Counted from the stretch's first letter, positions 1 to 15,386 are shown. The stretch: DNA of 64,000 bases from Pectobacterium wasabiae CFBP 3304 (GCF_001742185.1 NZ_CP015750.1:1426001-1490000), one strand, 5' to 3'. Program-made: numbers and translations. The notes: generated from the letters alone by a model not told the origin.

Positions 1-1643
<1,643 letters not shown>

Positions 1644-1678
1644 CCTATGACGAATGCCAGCGATACAACGAGCTGGTA

Positions 1679-4600
1679 TTACTTTTCTTCCAGCTCGATG
1701 TTGATACCCAGCGAACGGATTTCTTTCAACAATACGTTGAAGGATTCCGGCATGCCTGGTTCCATCTGATGATTGCCATCCACGATGTTCTTGTACATCT
1801 TGGTACGGCCGTTCACGTCATCAGACTTAACGGTCAACATTTCTTGCAGGGTATAAGCTGCACCATAAGCTTCCAGCGCCCACACTTCCATCTCACCGAA
1901 GCGTTGACCACCGAACTGCGCCTTACCACCCAGCGGCTGCTGAGTAACCAGGCTATAAGAACCGGTGGAACGGGCATGCATCTTATCGTCAACCAAGTGG
2001 TTCAGTTTCAGCATGTACATGTAGCCCACTGTAACCTGACGCTCAAATTGCTCACCGGTACGTCCATCGTACAGGGTAATCTGACCGGAGGTAGGGATAC
2101 CGCCCATCTGCAACAGTTCCTTGATTTCTTTCTCTTTTGCACCGTCGAATACTGGCGTTGCAATTGGCATACCTTTCTTCAGGTTTTCAGCCAGACGCAT
2201 AACTTCTTCGTCTGAGAAAGTACTCAGGTCGACTTTTTGACGCACATCGTCGCCCAGATCATAGGCTCTCTGGATAAACTCACGCAGTTTGGTCACTTCT
2301 TCGTGCTGTTTAAGCATGGCGTTGATTTTCTCGCCAATACCTTTTGCAGCCATACCCAAGTGGGTTTCCAGAATCTGACCGATGTTCATACGTGAAGGTA
2401 CGCCCAGCGGGTTCAGTACGATATCGACCGGCGTACCGTTCTCATCGTAAGGCATATCTTCGATCGGGTTGATCTTGGAGATAACACCTTTGTTCCCGTG
2501 ACGACCTGCCATCTTGTCACCCGGTTGAATCTGACGCTTAACAGCCAGATAAACCTTAACGATTTTCAGCACGCCTGGTGCCAGATCATCGCCTTGGGTG
2601 ATTTTACGGCGCTTAGCTTCGAGTTTTTTCTCAAACTCGTGCTTCAGCTCATCATACTGTTCTGCAAGCTGTTCCAACTGATTCTGCTTATCTTCATCAG
2701 TCAGACCCAGTTCCAACCAGCGCTCGCGCGGCAGTTTGTCCAGTTTGTCAGCTTCTACGCCGCCAGAAACCAGCACGGCGTGAATACGCCCAAACAGGCC
2801 CGCTTCCAGAATCTGCAACTCTTCAGTCAGGTCTTTCTTCGCCTGCTTCAGTTGCATTTCTTCGATTTCCAACGCACGTTTGTCTTTTTCCACGCCGTCG
2901 CGGGTAAAGACCTGTACATCGATGATCGTACCGGAAACACCGTTTGGTACACGCAGAGAAGAGTCTTTAACGTCAGACGCTTTCTCACCGAAGATCGCAC
3001 GCAGCAGTTTTTCTTCTGGCGTCAGCTGGGTTTCACCTTTCGGCGTTACCTTACCAACCAGAATGTCACCACCGGTCACTTCCGCACCGATATAAACGAT
3101 GCCGGACTCATCCAGTTTGGAAAGTGCTGCTTCACCCACGTTCGGGATGTCCGCAGTAATTTCTTCAGGCCCTAACTTGGTGTCACGAGACACACAGGCC
3201 AATTCCTGAATGTGGATGGTCGTAAAGCGATCTTCCTGAACCACACGCTCGGAAACGAGGATGGAGTCTTCGAAGTTGTAACCATTCCATGGCATGAATG
3301 CCACGCGCATGTTCTGACCCAGTGCCAGTTCGCCCAGATCGGTGGACGGACCATCTGCCAGAACATCACCACGTTCTACCGGCTCACCCAGAGACACACA
3401 CGGCATCTGGCTGATGCAGGTGTTCTGGTTAGAACGGGTATATTTGGTCAGGTTATAAATGTCGATCCCGGCTTCGCCCGGATACATTTCATCGTCATTA
3501 ACGCGGATTACAATACGGGATGCATCTACGTACTGTACTGTACCACCACGTTTGGCTACGGCAGTTACACCAGAGTCAACCGCAACAGCACGTTCCATAC
3601 CCGTACCAACCAGCGGCTTATCAGCGCGTAAGGTCGGAACGGCCTGACGTTGCATGTTCGCACCCATCAGGGCACGGTTGGCGTCATCGTGTTCCAGGAA
3701 CGGAATCAGGGATGCACCGACGGAAACCACCTGCTGTGTGGAAACGTCCATGTATTCAACCTGATCGCGGCTGAACAAGCTGGACTCACCTTTATTACGA
3801 CAGGTAACCAGTTCGTCGATGAAGCGGCCTTCTTCGTCCAAATTGGTGTTTGCCTGTGCGATAACGAAGTTACCTTCTTCAATCGCAGACAGGTAATGGA
3901 TCTCATCCGTAACCACGTTTTCACGCACGCGACGATACGGGGTTTCAAGGAAACCGTATTCGTTAGTTTGCGCATAAACGGACAAGGAGTTGATCAGACC
4001 GATGTTCGGACCTTCCGGCGTTTCGATAGGACAAACACGACCGTAGTGAGTCGGGTGTACGTCACGAACTTCAAAGCCAGCACGTTCACGCGTCAGACCA
4101 CCTGGTCCCAATGCAGAGATACGGCGTTTGTGCGTAATCTCAGACAGTGGGTTGTTCTGGTCCATAAACTGTGACAACTGGCTCGAGCCGAAGAATTCTT
4201 TCACGGCAGCCGAAATCGGCTTGGCGTTAATCATGTCTTGTGGCATCAGCGTATCGAGGTCGCCCAGAGACAGACGCTCTTTTACAGCACGTTCTACACG
4301 CACCAGACCAACGCGGAATTGGTTTTCTGCCATTTCGCCGACGGAACGGATGCGACGGTTGCCGAGGTGGTCGATATCATCCACTTCGCCTTTACCGTTA
4401 CGGATATCAATGAGCTTCTTCATCACTTCGATGATGTCATCTTTGCTCAGGATACCGGAACCTTCGATCTCGTCACGCAACAAAGAACGGTTGAACTTCA
4501 TACGGCCAACCGCAGACAGATCGTAGCGGTCTTCAGAGAAGAACAGGTTCTCGAACAGCGTTTCTGCTGCTTCACGCGTTGGTGGTTCACCAGGACGCAT

Positions 4601-5707
4601 CATGCGATAGATTTCAACCAGCGCGCTCAGACGATCGCTTGACGGATCGACGCGCACGGTTTCAGACATGTATGCACCGTGATCAAGATCGTTGGTGAAC
4701 AGGGTCTCAATACGCTTGTGACCAGACTGACTCAGTTTAGCCAGCAGATCCAGCGACAGTTCCATGTTGGCTGCACCGATCAGTTCGCCGGTGCTCTCGT
4801 CGATATAATCTTTGGACAGTACTTTGCCAGCGATATATTCAACAGGCACTTCAATGCGCTCAATGCCGTCTTTCTCTAGCTGACGGATATGACGTGCAGT
4901 GATACGGCGGCCTTTTTCGATATAAACTTTACCGTTCGCTTCGATATCAAACGATGCAGTTTCACCACGCAGGCGCTCAGGAACCAGATCCATCTGCAAT
5001 TTATTGCCATTGATTTCATAGACAATTTTATCGAAGAAAAGATCGAGAATCTGTTCGGTGGAGTAACCTAGCGCGCGCAGGATAATGGTCGCAGGCAATT
5101 TGCGGCGACGGTCGATACGGACAAACAGGTTATCCTTCGGATCAAATTCGAAATCCAGCCAGGAACCACGGTAAGGAATAATACGTGCGTTATACAGCAC
5201 CTTACCTGAAGAGTGGGTTTTACCTTTGTCGCTATCGAAGAACACACCTGGACTACGGTGCAACTGAGACACGATTACACGCTCAGTACCGTTGATCACG
5301 AAGGTACCGTTATCAGTCATGAGCGGAATTTCGCCCATGTAAACTTCTTGTTCTTTGATGTCTTTAACGGTGCCTTCAGGCGCTTCGCGCTCGTAGATCA
5401 CCAGGCGCAGTTTAACGCGTAGCGGCGCAGAGAACGTCACACCGCGGATCTGACATTCTTTAACGTCAAATACTGGCTCGCCTAAGCGATAGCTAACGTA
5501 TTGCAGCTCTGAATTACCGCTATAGCTTTTTATTGGGAAAACAGAACGGAATGCAGCTTCCAAACCGTGCTGGCCTTCCGGGTCTTGCTCGATAAACTTC
5601 TGGAACGAGTCAAGTTGGATAGAAAGGAGATAAGGTATGTCCAAAACTTGTGGACGTTTACCAAAATCCTTACGAATACGTTTTTTCTCGGTATAGGAGT
5701 AAACCAT
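1679..5707 (-). CDS. rpoB: RNA polymerase beta subunit
   Basis: Full-length beta subunit (1342 residues, the same as E. coli), part of the catalytic core of RNA polymerase. The N-terminus [16 protein letters not shown] and the C-terminus ending [10 protein letters not shown] are typical. The rifampicin pocket reads [18 protein letters not shown] followed by ISALGPGGL, so the usual resistance positions (D516, H526, S531 in E. coli numbering) are wild type. The start ATG at 5707 follows the ribosome site GAGGAAC. It is cotranscribed with rplJ-rplL upstream through a partial terminator in the 327-bp rplL-rpoB gap, and with rpoC downstream. No frame problem is seen. Confidence 0.99.
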   Translation of the reverse strand: MVYSYTEKKRIRKDFGKRPQVLDIPYLLSIQLDSFQKFIEQDPEGQHGLEAAFRSVFPIKSYSGNSELQYVSYRLGEPVFDVKECQIRGVTFSAPLRVKLRLVIYEREAPEGTVKDIKEQEVYMGEIPLMTDNGTFVINGTERVIVSQLHRSPGVFFDSDKGKTHSSGKVLYNARIIPYRGSWLDFEFDPKDNLFVRIDRRRKLPATIILRALGYSTEQILDLFFDKIVYEINGNKLQMDLVPERLRGETASFDIEANGKVYIEKGRRITARHIRQLEKDGIERIEVPVEYIAGKVLSKDYIDESTGELIGAANMELSLDLLAKLSQSGHKRIETLFTNDLDHGAYMSETVRVDPSSDRLSALVEIYRMMRPGEPPTREAAETLFENLFFSEDRYDLSAVGRMKFNRSLLRDEIEGSGILSKDDIIEVMKKLIDIRNGKGEVDDIDHLGNRRIRSVGEMAENQFRVGLVRVERAVKERLSLGDLDTLMPQDMINAKPISAAVKEFFGSSQLSQFMDQNNPLSEITHKRRISALGPGGLTRERAGFEVRDVHPTHYGRVCPIETPEGPNIGLINSLSVYAQTNEYGFLETPYRRVRENVVTDEIHYLSAIEEGNFVIAQANTNLDEEGRFIDELVTCRNKGESSLFSRDQVEYMDVSTQQVVSVGASLIPFLEHDDANRALMGANMQRQAVPTLRADKPLVGTGMERAVAVDSGVTAVAKRGGTVQYVDASRIVIRVNDDEMYPGEAGIDIYNLTKYTRSNQNTCISQMPCVSLGEPVERGDVLADGPSTDLGELALGQNMRVAFMPWNGYNFEDSILVSERVVQEDRFTTIHIQELACVSRDTKLGPEEITADIPNVGEAALSKLDESGIVYIGAEVTGGDILVGKVTPKGETQLTPEEKLLRAIFGEKASDVKDSSLRVPNGVSGTIIDVQVFTRDGVEKDKRALEIEEMQLKQAKKDLTEELQILEAGLFGRIHAVLVSGGVEADKLDKLPRERWLELGLTDEDKQNQLEQLAEQYDELKHEFEKKLEAKRRKITQGDDLAPGVLKIVKVYLAVKRQIQPGDKMAGRHGNKGVISKINPIEDMPYDENGTPVDIVLNPLGVPSRMNIGQILETHLGMAAKGIGEKINAMLKQHEEVTKLREFIQRAYDLGDDVRQKVDLSTFSDEEVMRLAENLKKGMPIATPVFDGAKEKEIKELLQMGGIPTSGQITLYDGRTGEQFERQVTVGYMYMLKLNHLVDDKMHARSTGSYSLVTQQPLGGKAQFGGQRFGEMEVWALEAYGAAYTLQEMLTVKSDDVNGRTKMYKNIVDGNHQMEPGMPESFNVLLKEIRSLGINIELEEK

Positions 5708-5964
5708 AGGGTTCCTCAGCTAGCTGACAAGTCGAACCACTCTGTCTGCCCTAACAAGGACAGTTCATGCAACACTATTTATGTTGGTCGGAAAATAGAG
5801 AACTTTCCGTAATACGTCTTTCTATTACTCTTAAACCATTTCGTTGCTTCTGCTTAGGCAAGGAGCCTATGCTGGAAAGCAGTATATTAAGTCGTCAATA
5901 GAAAAAAATATTGGGAGAAATCAATGGCTAAACAGTGTGAAATCCCATTGATATCCTACAGCGC

Positions 5965-5995
5965 AAAAAGGCTGGTGACTAAAAAGTCACCAGCC
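5965..5995 (-). terminator. rplL-rpoB attenuator
   Basis: A perfect 11-bp stem (GGCTGGTGACT at 5970-5980, AGTCACCAGCC at 5985-5995) is followed, in the minus-strand transcript, by five U residues (5965-5969). It lies directly after rplL. In E. coli the same gap contains a partial terminator that makes most transcripts stop after rplL and gives more L12 than RNA polymerase. The rest of the 5708-6034 gap shows no gene. RNase III processing, known for E. coli, cannot be confirmed here. Confidence 0.85.
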
Positions 5996-6034
5996 ATCAG
6001 CCTAATAAATCAGGCTGCAACCTGAAAGGTTGGC

Positions 6035-6418
<384 letters not shown>

Positions 6419-6466
6419 TCAGAAATAGTTTATACGTTAGCAAGTGCGTTAAAAAAGAAAGTGCTA

Positions 6467-6964
6467 TTACGCCGCTTCTTTTGCATCGCGAACAGCAGCC
6501 AGAGTGCGGACCAGTTTGCCGGCAGCGGCTTCTTTCATGGTCGACATCAGACGTGCCAGTGCTTCTTCGTAAGTCGGCAGCGTTGCCAGACGGTCAATTT
6601 GAGCCGCCGGGATCAGCTCACCTTCAAAGGCTGCAGCTTTGACCTCAAATTTTGCATTCGCTTTTGCGAACTCTTTGAACAAACGAGCAGCAGCGCCCGG
6701 GTGTTCCAAAGAATATGCAATCAGGGTCGGACCAACAAACGTGTCTTTCAGGCATTCAAATTGAGTACCTTCAACGACGCGGCGCAGCAGGGTGTTACGA
6801 ACAACACGCATGTAAACGCCAGCTTCACGACCTGCTTTACGCAGTTCGGTCATTTTATCAACGGTAACGCCACGAGAATCCGCAACAACCGCAGACAGCG
6901 CACCTTTGGCTACTTCGCTGACTTCAGCAACAATTGCTTGTTTGTCTTGAAGATTTAATGCCAT
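6467..6964 (-). CDS. rplJ: Ribosomal protein uL10
   Basis: 165-residue base of the ribosomal stalk. It anchors to 23S rRNA through its N-terminal domain ([20 protein letters not shown]) and carries L12 dimers on its C-terminal helix. The ATG at 6964 follows the ribosome site AGGAGC. It is first in the rplJL-rpoBC transcript and is preceded by a long leader that probably forms the L10-L12 repression site. It also feeds back on its own operon in E. coli. Nothing is unusual in the sequence. Confidence 0.98.
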   Translation of the reverse strand: MALNLQDKQAIVAEVSEVAKGALSAVVADSRGVTVDKMTELRKAGREAGVYMRVVRNTLLRRVVEGTQFECLKDTFVGPTLIAYSLEHPGAAARLFKEFAKANAKFEVKAAAFEGELIPAAQIDRLATLPTYEEALARLMSTMKEAAAGKLVRTLAAVRDAKEAA

Positions 6965-7237
6965 TAGCTTTTGCTCCTGGATTTAGCCGGAGAAACTCTC
7001 CGGAACTCACTTCACCTATCGCCAAAATTAGAGATAAGCGTTGAAACACGGTGAGCAGAATCCAGTAAAAAATTATTCTTTATAAAAAAGAAAAACGTTA
7101 TTTAGGCTCTGTCACCGTCTACGCAGGAAAATTAAGTTTCTTACGAAACACCTGCGGTCTTGGACGGAGGCCTGGATAGGCCAGGCTCCAACCGAAAAAT
7201 TCTTGCGTCATTCCACTTAAGGAACAACGGGCGTAAA
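6965..7237 (-). promoter_or_regulatory. rplJ leader, probable L10(L12)4 autoregulatory RNA
   Basis: The long untranslated leader of rplJ contains an imperfect stem-loop at about 7166-7189 (GCCTGG / CCAGGC core extended by three more pairs with one bulge). In E. coli the rplJ leader folds into a structure bound by the L10-L12 complex, which blocks translation of rplJL. Position, length and the stem fit that element. The exact fold was not computed. No ORF lies here. Confidence 0.6.
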
Positions 7238-7266
7238 ATTATAGGTAAATCTCACACCCGAGTAAA
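7238..7266 (-). promoter_or_regulatory. Sigma70 promoter for rplJL-rpoBC
   Basis: On the minus strand a perfect -10 TATAAT (7243-7238) lies 17 bp from a -35 TTTACT (7266-7261). The site is between rplA and the rplJ leader, where the main promoter of this operon is known in E. coli. The rplKA transcript may also read through into it. Confidence 0.75.
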
Positions 7267-7281
7267 GCGGAACAAAAGCTA

Positions 7282-7986
<705 letters not shown>

Positions 7987-7989
7987 TTA

Positions 7990-8418
7990 TTAATCCTCCA
8001 CTACCAGGCCCATGGAACGAGCAGTACCTGCGATAGAGCGCGCCATGGCGTCTACATCAGAACCAGTCATGTCCGCAGCTTTAGTTTCTGCGATTTCACG
8101 AACCTGAGCGCTCGTTACTTTACCTACTTTGTCTTTGTTCGGCTTGCCAGAACCAGACTTGATACCAGCCGCTTTCTTCAGCAGAACTGCTGCTGGAGGC
8201 GTTTTGGTAACGAAGGTGAAAGAACGGTCAGAATAAACGGTAATAACAACTGGAGTCGGTAGACCCTTCTCAAGGCTTTCCGTTTTAGCGTTGAACGCCT
8301 TACAGAATTCCATGATGTTAACACCTTGTTGACCCAGAGCCGGACCTACTGGTGGGCTCGGGTTAGCCATACCAGCTGCAACTTGCAGCTTGACATAGGC
8401 TTGTACTTTCTTGGCCAT
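7990..8418 (-). CDS. rplK: Ribosomal protein uL11
   Basis: 142-residue large-subunit protein. It binds the GTPase-associated centre of 23S rRNA and is needed for RelA activation on stalled ribosomes. The N-terminal stretch [20 protein letters not shown] contains the conserved proline-rich segment targeted by thiostrepton. The ATG follows the ribosome site GAGGAAAG. It is first in the rplKA operon, with its own promoter upstream and a terminator from nusG before that. Confidence 0.99.
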   Translation of the reverse strand: MAKKVQAYVKLQVAAGMANPSPPVGPALGQQGVNIMEFCKAFNAKTESLEKGLPTPVVITVYSDRSFTFVTKTPPAAVLLKKAAGIKSGSGKPNKDKVGKVTSAQVREIAETKAADMTGSDVDAMARSIAGTARSMGLVVED

Positions 8419-8470
8419 TTAGCTTTCCTCGATTGGGTAATAGCGCCTAGTAAAAGGCTCCCCGTGGTTT

Positions 8471-8499
8471 GTATTACGTTTCAGCCGCCGTTAGGGCAA
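8471..8499 (-). promoter_or_regulatory. Sigma70 promoter for rplKA
   Basis: On the minus strand a -35 TTGCCC (8499-8494) is separated by exactly 17 bp from a -10 TAATAC (8476-8471). It sits between the nusG terminator and rplK, at the place expected for the L11 operon promoter. Confidence 0.65.
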
Positions 8500-8501
8500 C
8501 C

Positions 8502-8541
8502 GAAAAACAAAAGGCGCGAAATTGTAGGTTAATTTCGCGCC
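8502..8541 (-). terminator. Terminator after secE-nusG
   Basis: A perfect 11-bp stem (GGCGCGAAATT at 8513-8523, AATTTCGCGCC at 8531-8541) is followed on the minus strand by TTTTGTTTTTC. It lies 40 bp after the nusG stop codon and separates secE-nusG from rplKA. Confidence 0.9.
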
Positions 8542-8580
8542 ATAGGCAAGTAGCTATTTTCAGCAAATTCTGTCAGGCCA

Positions 8581-9126
8581 TTAACCTTTTTCGACTTGGG
8601 CAAAGTCCAGTTCAACAGGCGTTGCACGACCAAATATAGAAACAGACACCTTCAGGCGGCTCTTCTCATAGTCCACTTCTTCAACAACACCGTTAAAGTC
8701 AGCAAATGGGCCATCGTTAACGCGGACCATTTCACCTGGTTCAAACAGCGTTTTCGGACGAGGTTTGTCACCAACTTGCTGGAGGCGATTCATAATCGCA
8801 TCAACTTCTTTGTCACTAATTGGCGCAGGACGGTCGGATGTACCACCAATGAACCCCATAACACGAGGCACACTACGTACAAGATGCCAACTCGCATCTT
8901 CCATCACCATCTGTACCAAAACATAGCCAGGGAAAAATTTGCGCTCGCTCTTGCGGCGCTGACCACCACGGATCTCAACGACTTCTTCAGTGGGGACCAT
9001 GACTTCGCCAAACAGTTCTTCCATGTTATGGAGTTTGATGTGCTCACGCAGCGATTGCGCTACGCGGCCTTCAAAACCAGAAAACGCCTGAACGACGTAC
9101 CAACGTTTTTTTGGAGCTTCAGACAT
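8581..9126 (-). CDS. nusG: Transcription elongation/termination factor NusG
   Basis: 181-residue NusG. The N-terminal NGN domain ([20 protein letters not shown]) binds RNA polymerase. The C-terminal KOW domain ([20 protein letters not shown]) binds Rho or ribosomal protein S10, coupling transcription to termination or translation and acting in rRNA antitermination. It starts 1 bp beyond the secE stop codon, in a secE-nusG operon. Length and motifs match E. coli; no anomaly is seen. Confidence 0.99.
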   Translation of the reverse strand: MSEAPKKRWYVVQAFSGFEGRVAQSLREHIKLHNMEELFGEVMVPTEEVVEIRGGQRRKSERKFFPGYVLVQMVMEDASWHLVRSVPRVMGFIGGTSDRPAPISDKEVDAIMNRLQQVGDKPRPKTLFEPGEMVRVNDGPFADFNGVVEEVDYEKSRLKVSVSIFGRATPVELDFAQVEKG

Positions 9127-9127
9127 C

Positions 9128-9511
9128 TTAGAACCTCAGGCCAGTGATAAACGATACCAAACGGACCAGAATACCATCCAGCCCCCACAAAATCAGTGAC
9201 ATCACGGCGGTCACCGCGGCAACGATTAACGTGGTGTGTAACGTTTCCTGACGAGTCGGCCAAATTACTTTGCGCACTTCAGTACGTGCTTCGCGAGCAA
9301 ACGCTACGGTTGCTTTGCCTTTCGTGGTCAGCAGAGCCACACCACCGGCTGCGGCGATCAGGATAACAACGGCCAATGCACGCAGAGGAAGACTAAATTC
9401 GCGGTAATAAGAATTACCGCCAATCGCAACGACCAGCAAGGCACCGACTACTAGCCATTTAATCACTTCCAGGCCACGCCCACTATTCTGAGCTTCGGTA
9501 TTCGCACTCAT
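9128..9511 (-). CDS. secE: Preprotein translocase subunit SecE
   Basis: 127-residue inner-membrane subunit of the SecYEG translocon. It has three predicted membrane segments (about residues 19-36, 42-61 and 93-115) and the conserved cytoplasmic amphipathic helix with motif [17 protein letters not shown]. The start was set at the ATG at 9511 ([13 protein letters not shown]), which matches the E. coli protein. A further in-frame codon at 9526 would add five residues with no support from the family. Cotranscribed with nusG. Confidence 0.97.
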   Translation of the reverse strand: MSANTEAQNSGRGLEVIKWLVVGALLVVAIGGNSYYREFSLPLRALAVVILIAAAGGVALLTTKGKATVAFAREARTEVRKVIWPTRQETLHTTLIVAAVTAVMSLILWGLDGILVRLVSFITGLRF

Positions 9512-9627
9512 AAACCAACCTGTCACAATGATTCAGACAAATAACTTTGCCCCGCAACCACGGGGCAACCAAACCGAAAGATGTTCTGTAGAACGAATAA
9601 TTCGGTATTTACGCCGTATCTACAGAG

Positions 9628-9672
9628 CCTATCTCACCAATGATTATACCGCACAATCGCTGATGAGATAGG
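9628..9672 (-). promoter_or_regulatory. Probable secE-nusG promoter with flanking inverted repeat
   Basis: A perfect -10 TATAAT is read on the minus strand at 9648-9643. A 9-bp inverted repeat (CCTATCTCA at 9628-9636, TGAGATAGG at 9664-9672) brackets it. The -35 at normal spacing is poor (CTATCT), so promoter assignment rests on the -10 and on position upstream of secE. The inverted repeat could be an operator; this is inference. Confidence 0.4.
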
Positions 9673-9691
9673 TTCTACCATGACAGCGTAG

Positions 9692-9718
9692 AAAAAGGGC
9701 ATCAAATGATGCCCTTTT
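9692..9718 (-). terminator. Terminator after tufB
   Basis: An 8-bp stem GGGCATCA / TGATGCCC (9697-9704 and 9707-9714) flanked by A- and T-runs gives a strong intrinsic terminator 30 bp after tufB. On the minus strand it ends in TTTTT. It separates the thrU-tufB operon from secE. Confidence 0.9.
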
Positions 9719-9748
9719 ATCGCGTGTCGCGTCAAACGTTATCAGCGA

Positions 9749-10969
<1,221 letters not shown>

Positions 10970-11040
10970 TCACCACATCAACCAAGCGATAGCTTGCTGA
11001 ATTTATTCACAGAAAGAAAATCAGGAGGAGGAAAAGGAAG

Positions 11041-11116
11041 TGGTGCTGATAGGCAGATTCGAACTGCCGACCTCACCCTTACCAAGGGTGCGCTCTACCA
11101 ACTGAGCTATATCAGC
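11041..11116 (-). tRNA. thrT: tRNA-Thr(GGT)
   Basis: 76-nt tRNA with encoded CCA end (11041-11043). The acceptor stem begins GCTGATA; the anticodon is GGT. It is nearest to tufB in the four-tRNA cluster, like thrT of E. coli. Arms were folded by eye. Confidence 0.97.
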
Positions 11117-11122
11117 ACATCT

Positions 11123-11197
<75 letters not shown>

Positions 11198-11326
11198 ATC
11201 CTGGAACTCGGCTACCTAATTTTTCTGTAGATTTTGAAATTGGGGAATAAAAATTATAGACCCCGCCTTCGTCGATCCGGTCTAGTCTGACTACCGTATC
11301 GAGTATCCTGTTATCAGGATTGAATT

Positions 11327-11411
<85 letters not shown>

Positions 11412-11426
11412 TGGTTGTGTACTTGA

Positions 11427-11502
<76 letters not shown>

Positions 11503-11516
11503 ATCAAGTGCTGCGC

Positions 11517-11545
11517 ATTCTAGGTAGACAGAACGCTCGATGCAA
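11517..11545 (-). promoter_or_regulatory. Stringently controlled promoter of the thrU-tufB operon
   Basis: Minus-strand -35 TTGCAT (11545-11540), 17-bp spacer and -10 TAGAAT (11522-11517) are followed by the G+C discriminator GCGC, the hallmark of ppGpp-controlled stable RNA promoters. The upstream A/T tract (about 11544-11564) looks like an UP element. Confidence 0.8.
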
Positions 11546-11564
11546 CAAAAAAATTGCGTAAAAC

Positions 11565-12146
11565 GCGCTATCGCTTAGATTTTATCCAAACCACCCCATA
11601 AATCTAGAGTAGCAGCAAAAATTTGCACAAAGAACCACCAGAATCACCCAACAAAATGAGGGTGTCATCATCAAACTTGCTTCTATTCCTCTGCACCAAA
11701 AAACACATTTTTCCCTATTAGAAGAGCAGACTCTGCATTTACAGATGCTATTTTGTTCGCTTTCTGAAGCGAATAGATTTGAAATACATGTTGTTTAGTT
11801 AGAGATAAATTGAGGGAGCTATCCAATTTAGATACTCAAGTAAGCTTCCTTGCAAAGGCCTTGGCCATTACCGCCCGACATCCATCATCAACGTATCTTT
11901 GTTGTGAATGGTTTAGGTAAAGTAACTGTCAGCTAGTGGCCCTCGCTGTACAAATGCAGAAGCATCCGCCACAGAACCGATTTTCTCTTCTTATTTCTAT
12001 CAGCAAAGTGTTAACCTGCCCATTATCAAAAATTTATTACACAAGAGAAGGTGCAGCGATCATTGCGTTGGCTAAGCTAGCAGCCCGCTTTCTTCGCTAG
12101 GCTAAAAGTTCCTTTTCTTACCTGTTAAGCAGGCAGAACACGACTT
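11565..12146. other. A+T-rich intergenic region, thrU to coaA
   Basis: About 580 bp without a supportable gene between the tRNA operon promoter and coaA. It holds one small hairpin (TTCGCTT / AAGCGAA, arms 11756-11762 and 11767-11773, loop TCTG) and presumably the coaA promoter, which could not be pinned down. Base composition is clearly A+T-rich compared with the ribosomal genes to the left. Confidence 0.5.
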
Positions 12147-13097
12147 ATGAGCAATAGAGAGCAATCTTTGGCCACGCCATACCTACAGTTTAACCGCAGC
12201 CAATGGGCCGCCTTGCGCGATTCAGTCCCGTTAACGCTGACAGAAGAAGAGATCATTAAGCTAAAAGGAATTAATGAAGATCTTTCATTAGATGAAGTCG
12301 CAGAAATTTATCTGCCATTATCTCGCCTGCTCAATTTTTATATCAGCTCTAACTTACGTCGCCAGGCTGTACTTGAGCAGTTCTTAGGGACTGATGGCCA
12401 AAAAATACCTTATATAATCGGCATTGCAGGCAGTGTTGCAGTCGGAAAAAGTACCACTGCCCGTGTACTCCAAGCACTATTAAGTCGCTGGCCAGAACAT
12501 CGCAGTGTAGAATTAATTACAACAGATGGATTTCTTCATCCAAATAAAGTGCTCAAAGAACGTGATTTGATGAAGAAAAAAGGCTTTCCACAATCATATG
12601 ATATGCATAGCTTGGTGAAATTTGTTTCTGATATAAAATCAGGAACACATCAAGTCACGGCCCCAACATATTCTCACCTAGCATATGATATTGTCCCTAA
12701 CAATCATAAAATATTGGAACAGCCTGATATTTTAATATTGGAAGGCTTAAACGTCTTACAAAGTGGGATGGACTATCCACATGATCCACATAGAGTTTTT
12801 GTTTCAGACTTCGTGGATTTTTCTATCTATGTCGATGCACCTGAAACACTACTTCAAACATGGTATATAAATCGCTTTCTGAAATTTAGGCAAGGCGCAT
12901 TCTCAAATCCAAATTCATATTTCCATAATTATGCGAAACTAACGGAAGAAGAAGCTGTTGGCATTGCATCTCAATTATGGAAAGAAATCAACGGACTTAA
13001 TTTAAAAGAAAACATCCTACCTACTCGGGAAAGAGCTAGCCTTATTATGACTAAAAGTGCTAACCACGCCGTTGAGTGTGTTCGGTTAAGAAAATAG
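12147..13097 (+). CDS. coaA: Pantothenate kinase (type I)
   Basis: 316-residue CoaA, same length as in E. coli. It phosphorylates pantothenate with ATP, the first and feedback-controlled step of coenzyme A synthesis in the cytoplasm. The P-loop GSVAVGKST is at residues 95-103; the motifs TTDGFLHPN and [11 protein letters not shown] are conserved. It is convergent with birA and shares a bidirectional terminator with it. Codon use is noticeably A+T-rich compared with rpoB or glpK in the same window, though the protein is plainly orthologous. The start ATG aligns with the family N-terminus ([17 protein letters not shown]). Confidence 0.98.
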   Translation: MSNREQSLATPYLQFNRSQWAALRDSVPLTLTEEEIIKLKGINEDLSLDEVAEIYLPLSRLLNFYISSNLRRQAVLEQFLGTDGQKIPYIIGIAGSVAVGKSTTARVLQALLSRWPEHRSVELITTDGFLHPNKVLKERDLMKKKGFPQSYDMHSLVKFVSDIKSGTHQVTAPTYSHLAYDIVPNNHKILEQPDILILEGLNVLQSGMDYPHDPHRVFVSDFVDFSIYVDAPETLLQTWYINRFLKFRQGAFSNPNSYFHNYAKLTEEEAVGIASQLWKEINGLNLKENILPTRERASLIMTKSANHAVECVRLRK

Positions 13098-13103
13098 ATA
13101 TGA

Positions 13104-13127
13104 GAAAAGGGGGGCTCCCCCTTTTTT
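13104..13127. terminator. Bidirectional terminator between coaA and birA
   Basis: Short strong hairpin AAAAGGGGGG / CCCCCTTTTTT, only 6 bp after the coaA stop and overlapping the birA stop region. A-run and T-run flank it, so it can stop transcription on both strands. Confidence 0.88.
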
Positions 13128-14085
13128 ATGCACCACGCAGCGAAATTTCACCGCCAATATATGGCGTGACTAGGCCATCACGTTCTAACAACAATGCGCC
13201 TTGGCGATCTATTCCACGATCAATTCCGTATATTTCTCGATTACCGATAATCAAACGAATTGGACGATTAAAATAGTTATCCAATTTTTCCCATCTGGAA
13301 ATGAATGGCTCAAGACCTTGTAGCTCAAAGATAGCCAAAGCCCCTCTCAACTCAGAAATGAGAGTTGAAGCAAGTGTATTACGATTAATGTCTATACCTG
13401 CTTCTTGTAAATTTATCCAGCCTTGATTAATGGTATCTGGAGCGGGTTCTCTCATTTGCAAATTAATGCCTGCACCAATCACCAAATTAGCCGCATCACC
13501 CGTTTTTCCGGTCAATTCAACAAGAATGCCAGCTAATTTTCGATCCTTTAGATATAAATCATTGGGCCATTTGACTCGCACACCATCAGCACCAAGCTTA
13601 TGTAGTACTTCAGCCATGACGATACCGATAACCAAACTAACCCCAACAGCGGCGGCAGGTCCCTGTTCTAGGCGCCAATATAAGGACAGATATAAATTCG
13701 CCCCAAAGGGTGAAAACCATTGCCGACCCCGACGGCCACGGCCAGATTGCTGATATTCAGCAAGGCACGCGTCACCGGAGAATAATGTGTCCAATCGTTC
13801 TAAAATATACTGGTTAGTAGAATCAACGACAGAGAGGACAGTTACTCCCCCCTCTGGTAGATTTTTGAGGATGGCTTCTTTATCTAATAACTGCATAGGT
13901 ACCGGTAAAGAATAACCTTTACCTGTTACAGTAAAAACGTCAATTCCCCAGTCACGTATAGTTTGAATATGTTTATTAATAGCAGCTCTACTCATCCCCA
14001 TCATTTCACCCAGTACTTCACCAGAGTAAAATTCACCATCAGAGAGAATCTTAATTAATTTAAGAGGAACTGTAATATCTTTCAT
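13126..14085 (-). CDS. birA: Biotin-protein ligase / biotin operon repressor
   Basis: 319-residue bifunctional BirA (E. coli 321). The N-terminal winged helix-turn-helix ([19 protein letters not shown], about residues 28-46) binds the bio operator. The central ligase domain has the biotinoyl-AMP loop GRGRRGRQW (about 114-122) and KWPNDLYL. It attaches biotin to the acetyl-CoA carboxylase carrier protein and, as holo-dimer, represses biotin synthesis. It overlaps murB by 4 bp (ATGA), so the two are translationally coupled. A+T-rich codon use is shared with coaA and murB. Confidence 0.98.
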   Translation of the reverse strand: MKDITVPLKLIKILSDGEFYSGEVLGEMMGMSRAAINKHIQTIRDWGIDVFTVTGKGYSLPVPMQLLDKEAILKNLPEGGVTVLSVVDSTNQYILERLDTLFSGDACLAEYQQSGRGRRGRQWFSPFGANLYLSLYWRLEQGPAAAVGVSLVIGIVMAEVLHKLGADGVRVKWPNDLYLKDRKLAGILVELTGKTGDAANLVIGAGINLQMREPAPDTINQGWINLQEAGIDINRNTLASTLISELRGALAIFELQGLEPFISRWEKLDNYFNRPIRLIIGNREIYGIDRGIDRQGALLLERDGLVTPYIGGEISLRGA

Positions 14086-15119
14086 GATAATACCTCGCTA
14101 GCGTTAACCTCACCATACGCAGCAATAAAGCGAACCTCTGGTTCCAGCCGTATAGAGAACTTTGCATCGACTTGATTACGAACATAACGAGCTAACTCGA
14201 CAATGTCTGAGCTTTTTGCATCATCTTTATTGATCAGAACTAATGCCTGTTGCTCGTGAACAGCCGCACCACCGAGTTGAAATCCTTTAAGCTTACACTG
14301 ATCGATTAACCACCCTGCTGCCAATTTAACGTTGCCATCAGCTTGTAAATACTGGGGTGCATGTGGATATTCTCGTAAGATATCTTTAGCGTGCTGTTGT
14401 GTAACTATCGGATTCTTGAAGAAGCTGCCTGCATTGCCTGTCACTATTGGATCAGGGAGTTTGCTTCGACGCATATGGCATACAGAATCAAAGACCTGCT
14501 GTGGCGTGACAGTCTCAGGATTCAGTTTTGCCAAATCACCGTAACTCAGTATTGGATTCCACTCTTTCTTTAAAAAAAGTCCTACTGCAGTAATTGCAAA
14601 CCCAGAGCGATATTGATGCTTAAATATACTTTCACGGTAACCGAATTGGCATGCCTCAGCAGTAAGACGCCTCGTTTTACCTTCTTTTAGATCCAATAAT
14701 TCAACGTAGTCGCAGACATGTTGTAATTCGATGCCATATGCACCAATATTCTGTATAGGTGCAGATCCCACACATCCGGGAATTAACGCTAAATTTTCTA
14801 ACCCAGCCATGCCATATTTAAGCGTATATTCAACTAATTGATGCCAATTTTCACCCGCACCGACATGAAGATACCAGCCATCGCTTTCTTCGCGAACATC
14901 TATACCTTTGAGCCGATTTAACAGAATTGTGCCTAAAAAATCTTCCAGAAAAAGAACATTACTTCCTTCTCCTAGTAATAAAACTGGCTCTTGTGATGCA
15001 CTGGCGGCGCGCCACTCTTCAATCAATTTATCCTTAGTATCCGCAATCATAAGACAAGATGCAGAAACAGATAATGAGAAAGAGTTATGAGACTTCAATG
15101 AAATAACGCTTGGCGCCAT
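14082..15119 (-). CDS. murB: UDP-N-acetylenolpyruvoylglucosamine reductase
   Basis: 345-residue flavoprotein that reduces UDP-GlcNAc-enolpyruvate to UDP-MurNAc with NADPH, the second step of peptidoglycan precursor synthesis. Visible motifs are [11 protein letters not shown] (FAD binding), [23 protein letters not shown], the catalytic serine in [10 protein letters not shown], and the C-terminal EPEVRFI. The start was set at the ATG at 15119, preceded by TAGGT; an upstream in-frame start at 15227 would add 36 residues lying in the rrn terminator region. It overlaps birA by 4 bp. The N-terminal 25 residues are more divergent than the rest. Confidence 0.95.
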   Translation of the reverse strand: MAPSVISLKSHNSFSLSVSASCLMIADTKDKLIEEWRAASASQEPVLLLGEGSNVLFLEDFLGTILLNRLKGIDVREESDGWYLHVGAGENWHQLVEYTLKYGMAGLENLALIPGCVGSAPIQNIGAYGIELQHVCDYVELLDLKEGKTRRLTAEACQFGYRESIFKHQYRSGFAITAVGLFLKKEWNPILSYGDLAKLNPETVTPQQVFDSVCHMRRSKLPDPIVTGNAGSFFKNPIVTQQHAKDILREYPHAPQYLQADGNVKLAAGWLIDQCKLKGFQLGGAAVHEQQALVLINKDDAKSSDIVELARYVRNQVDAKFSIRLEPEVRFIAAYGEVNASEVLS

Positions 15120-15225
15120 GATAGAAATACCTACTAATTTAGATATCACATAGTCTACCTTATCTACGTAAGATACTGACGACCTTTTGCCAACCGGAAT
15201 GTGTAATATCCAAATTTCCCATAGC

Positions 15226-15255
15226 AAAAAGCCCCTGTCTTTCGACAGGGGCTTT
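15226..15255 (-). terminator. rRNA operon terminator
   Basis: Stem AGCCCCTGTC / GACAGGGGCT (15230-15239 and 15244-15253), followed on the minus strand by TTTTT (15230-15226). It lies 11 bp after the 5S rRNA and resembles the T1-type terminator of enterobacterial rrn operons. Confidence 0.92.
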
Positions 15256-15266
15256 CCACGTAGTTG

Positions 15267-15386
15267 ATGCCTGGCAGTTCCCTACTCTCACATGGGGAAG
15301 CCCCACACTACCATCGGCGCTACGGCGTTTCACTTCTGAGTTCGGCATGGGGTCAGGTGGGACCACCGCGCTATCGCCGCCAGGCA
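15267..15386 (-). rRNA. rrf: 5S ribosomal RNA
   Basis: 120 nt from TGCCTGGCGGCGATAGC to the matching 3' end GCCAGGCAT. The terminal helix and the conserved CCGAACTCAGAAGTGAAACG core are intact. It is the last gene of the rrn operon; no distal tRNA follows. Confidence 0.98.

Noticed and set aside
4060..4200. Possible rifampicin-resistance change in rpoB
   Set aside because: The pocket ([18 protein letters not shown]) is wild type at all commonly mutated positions.
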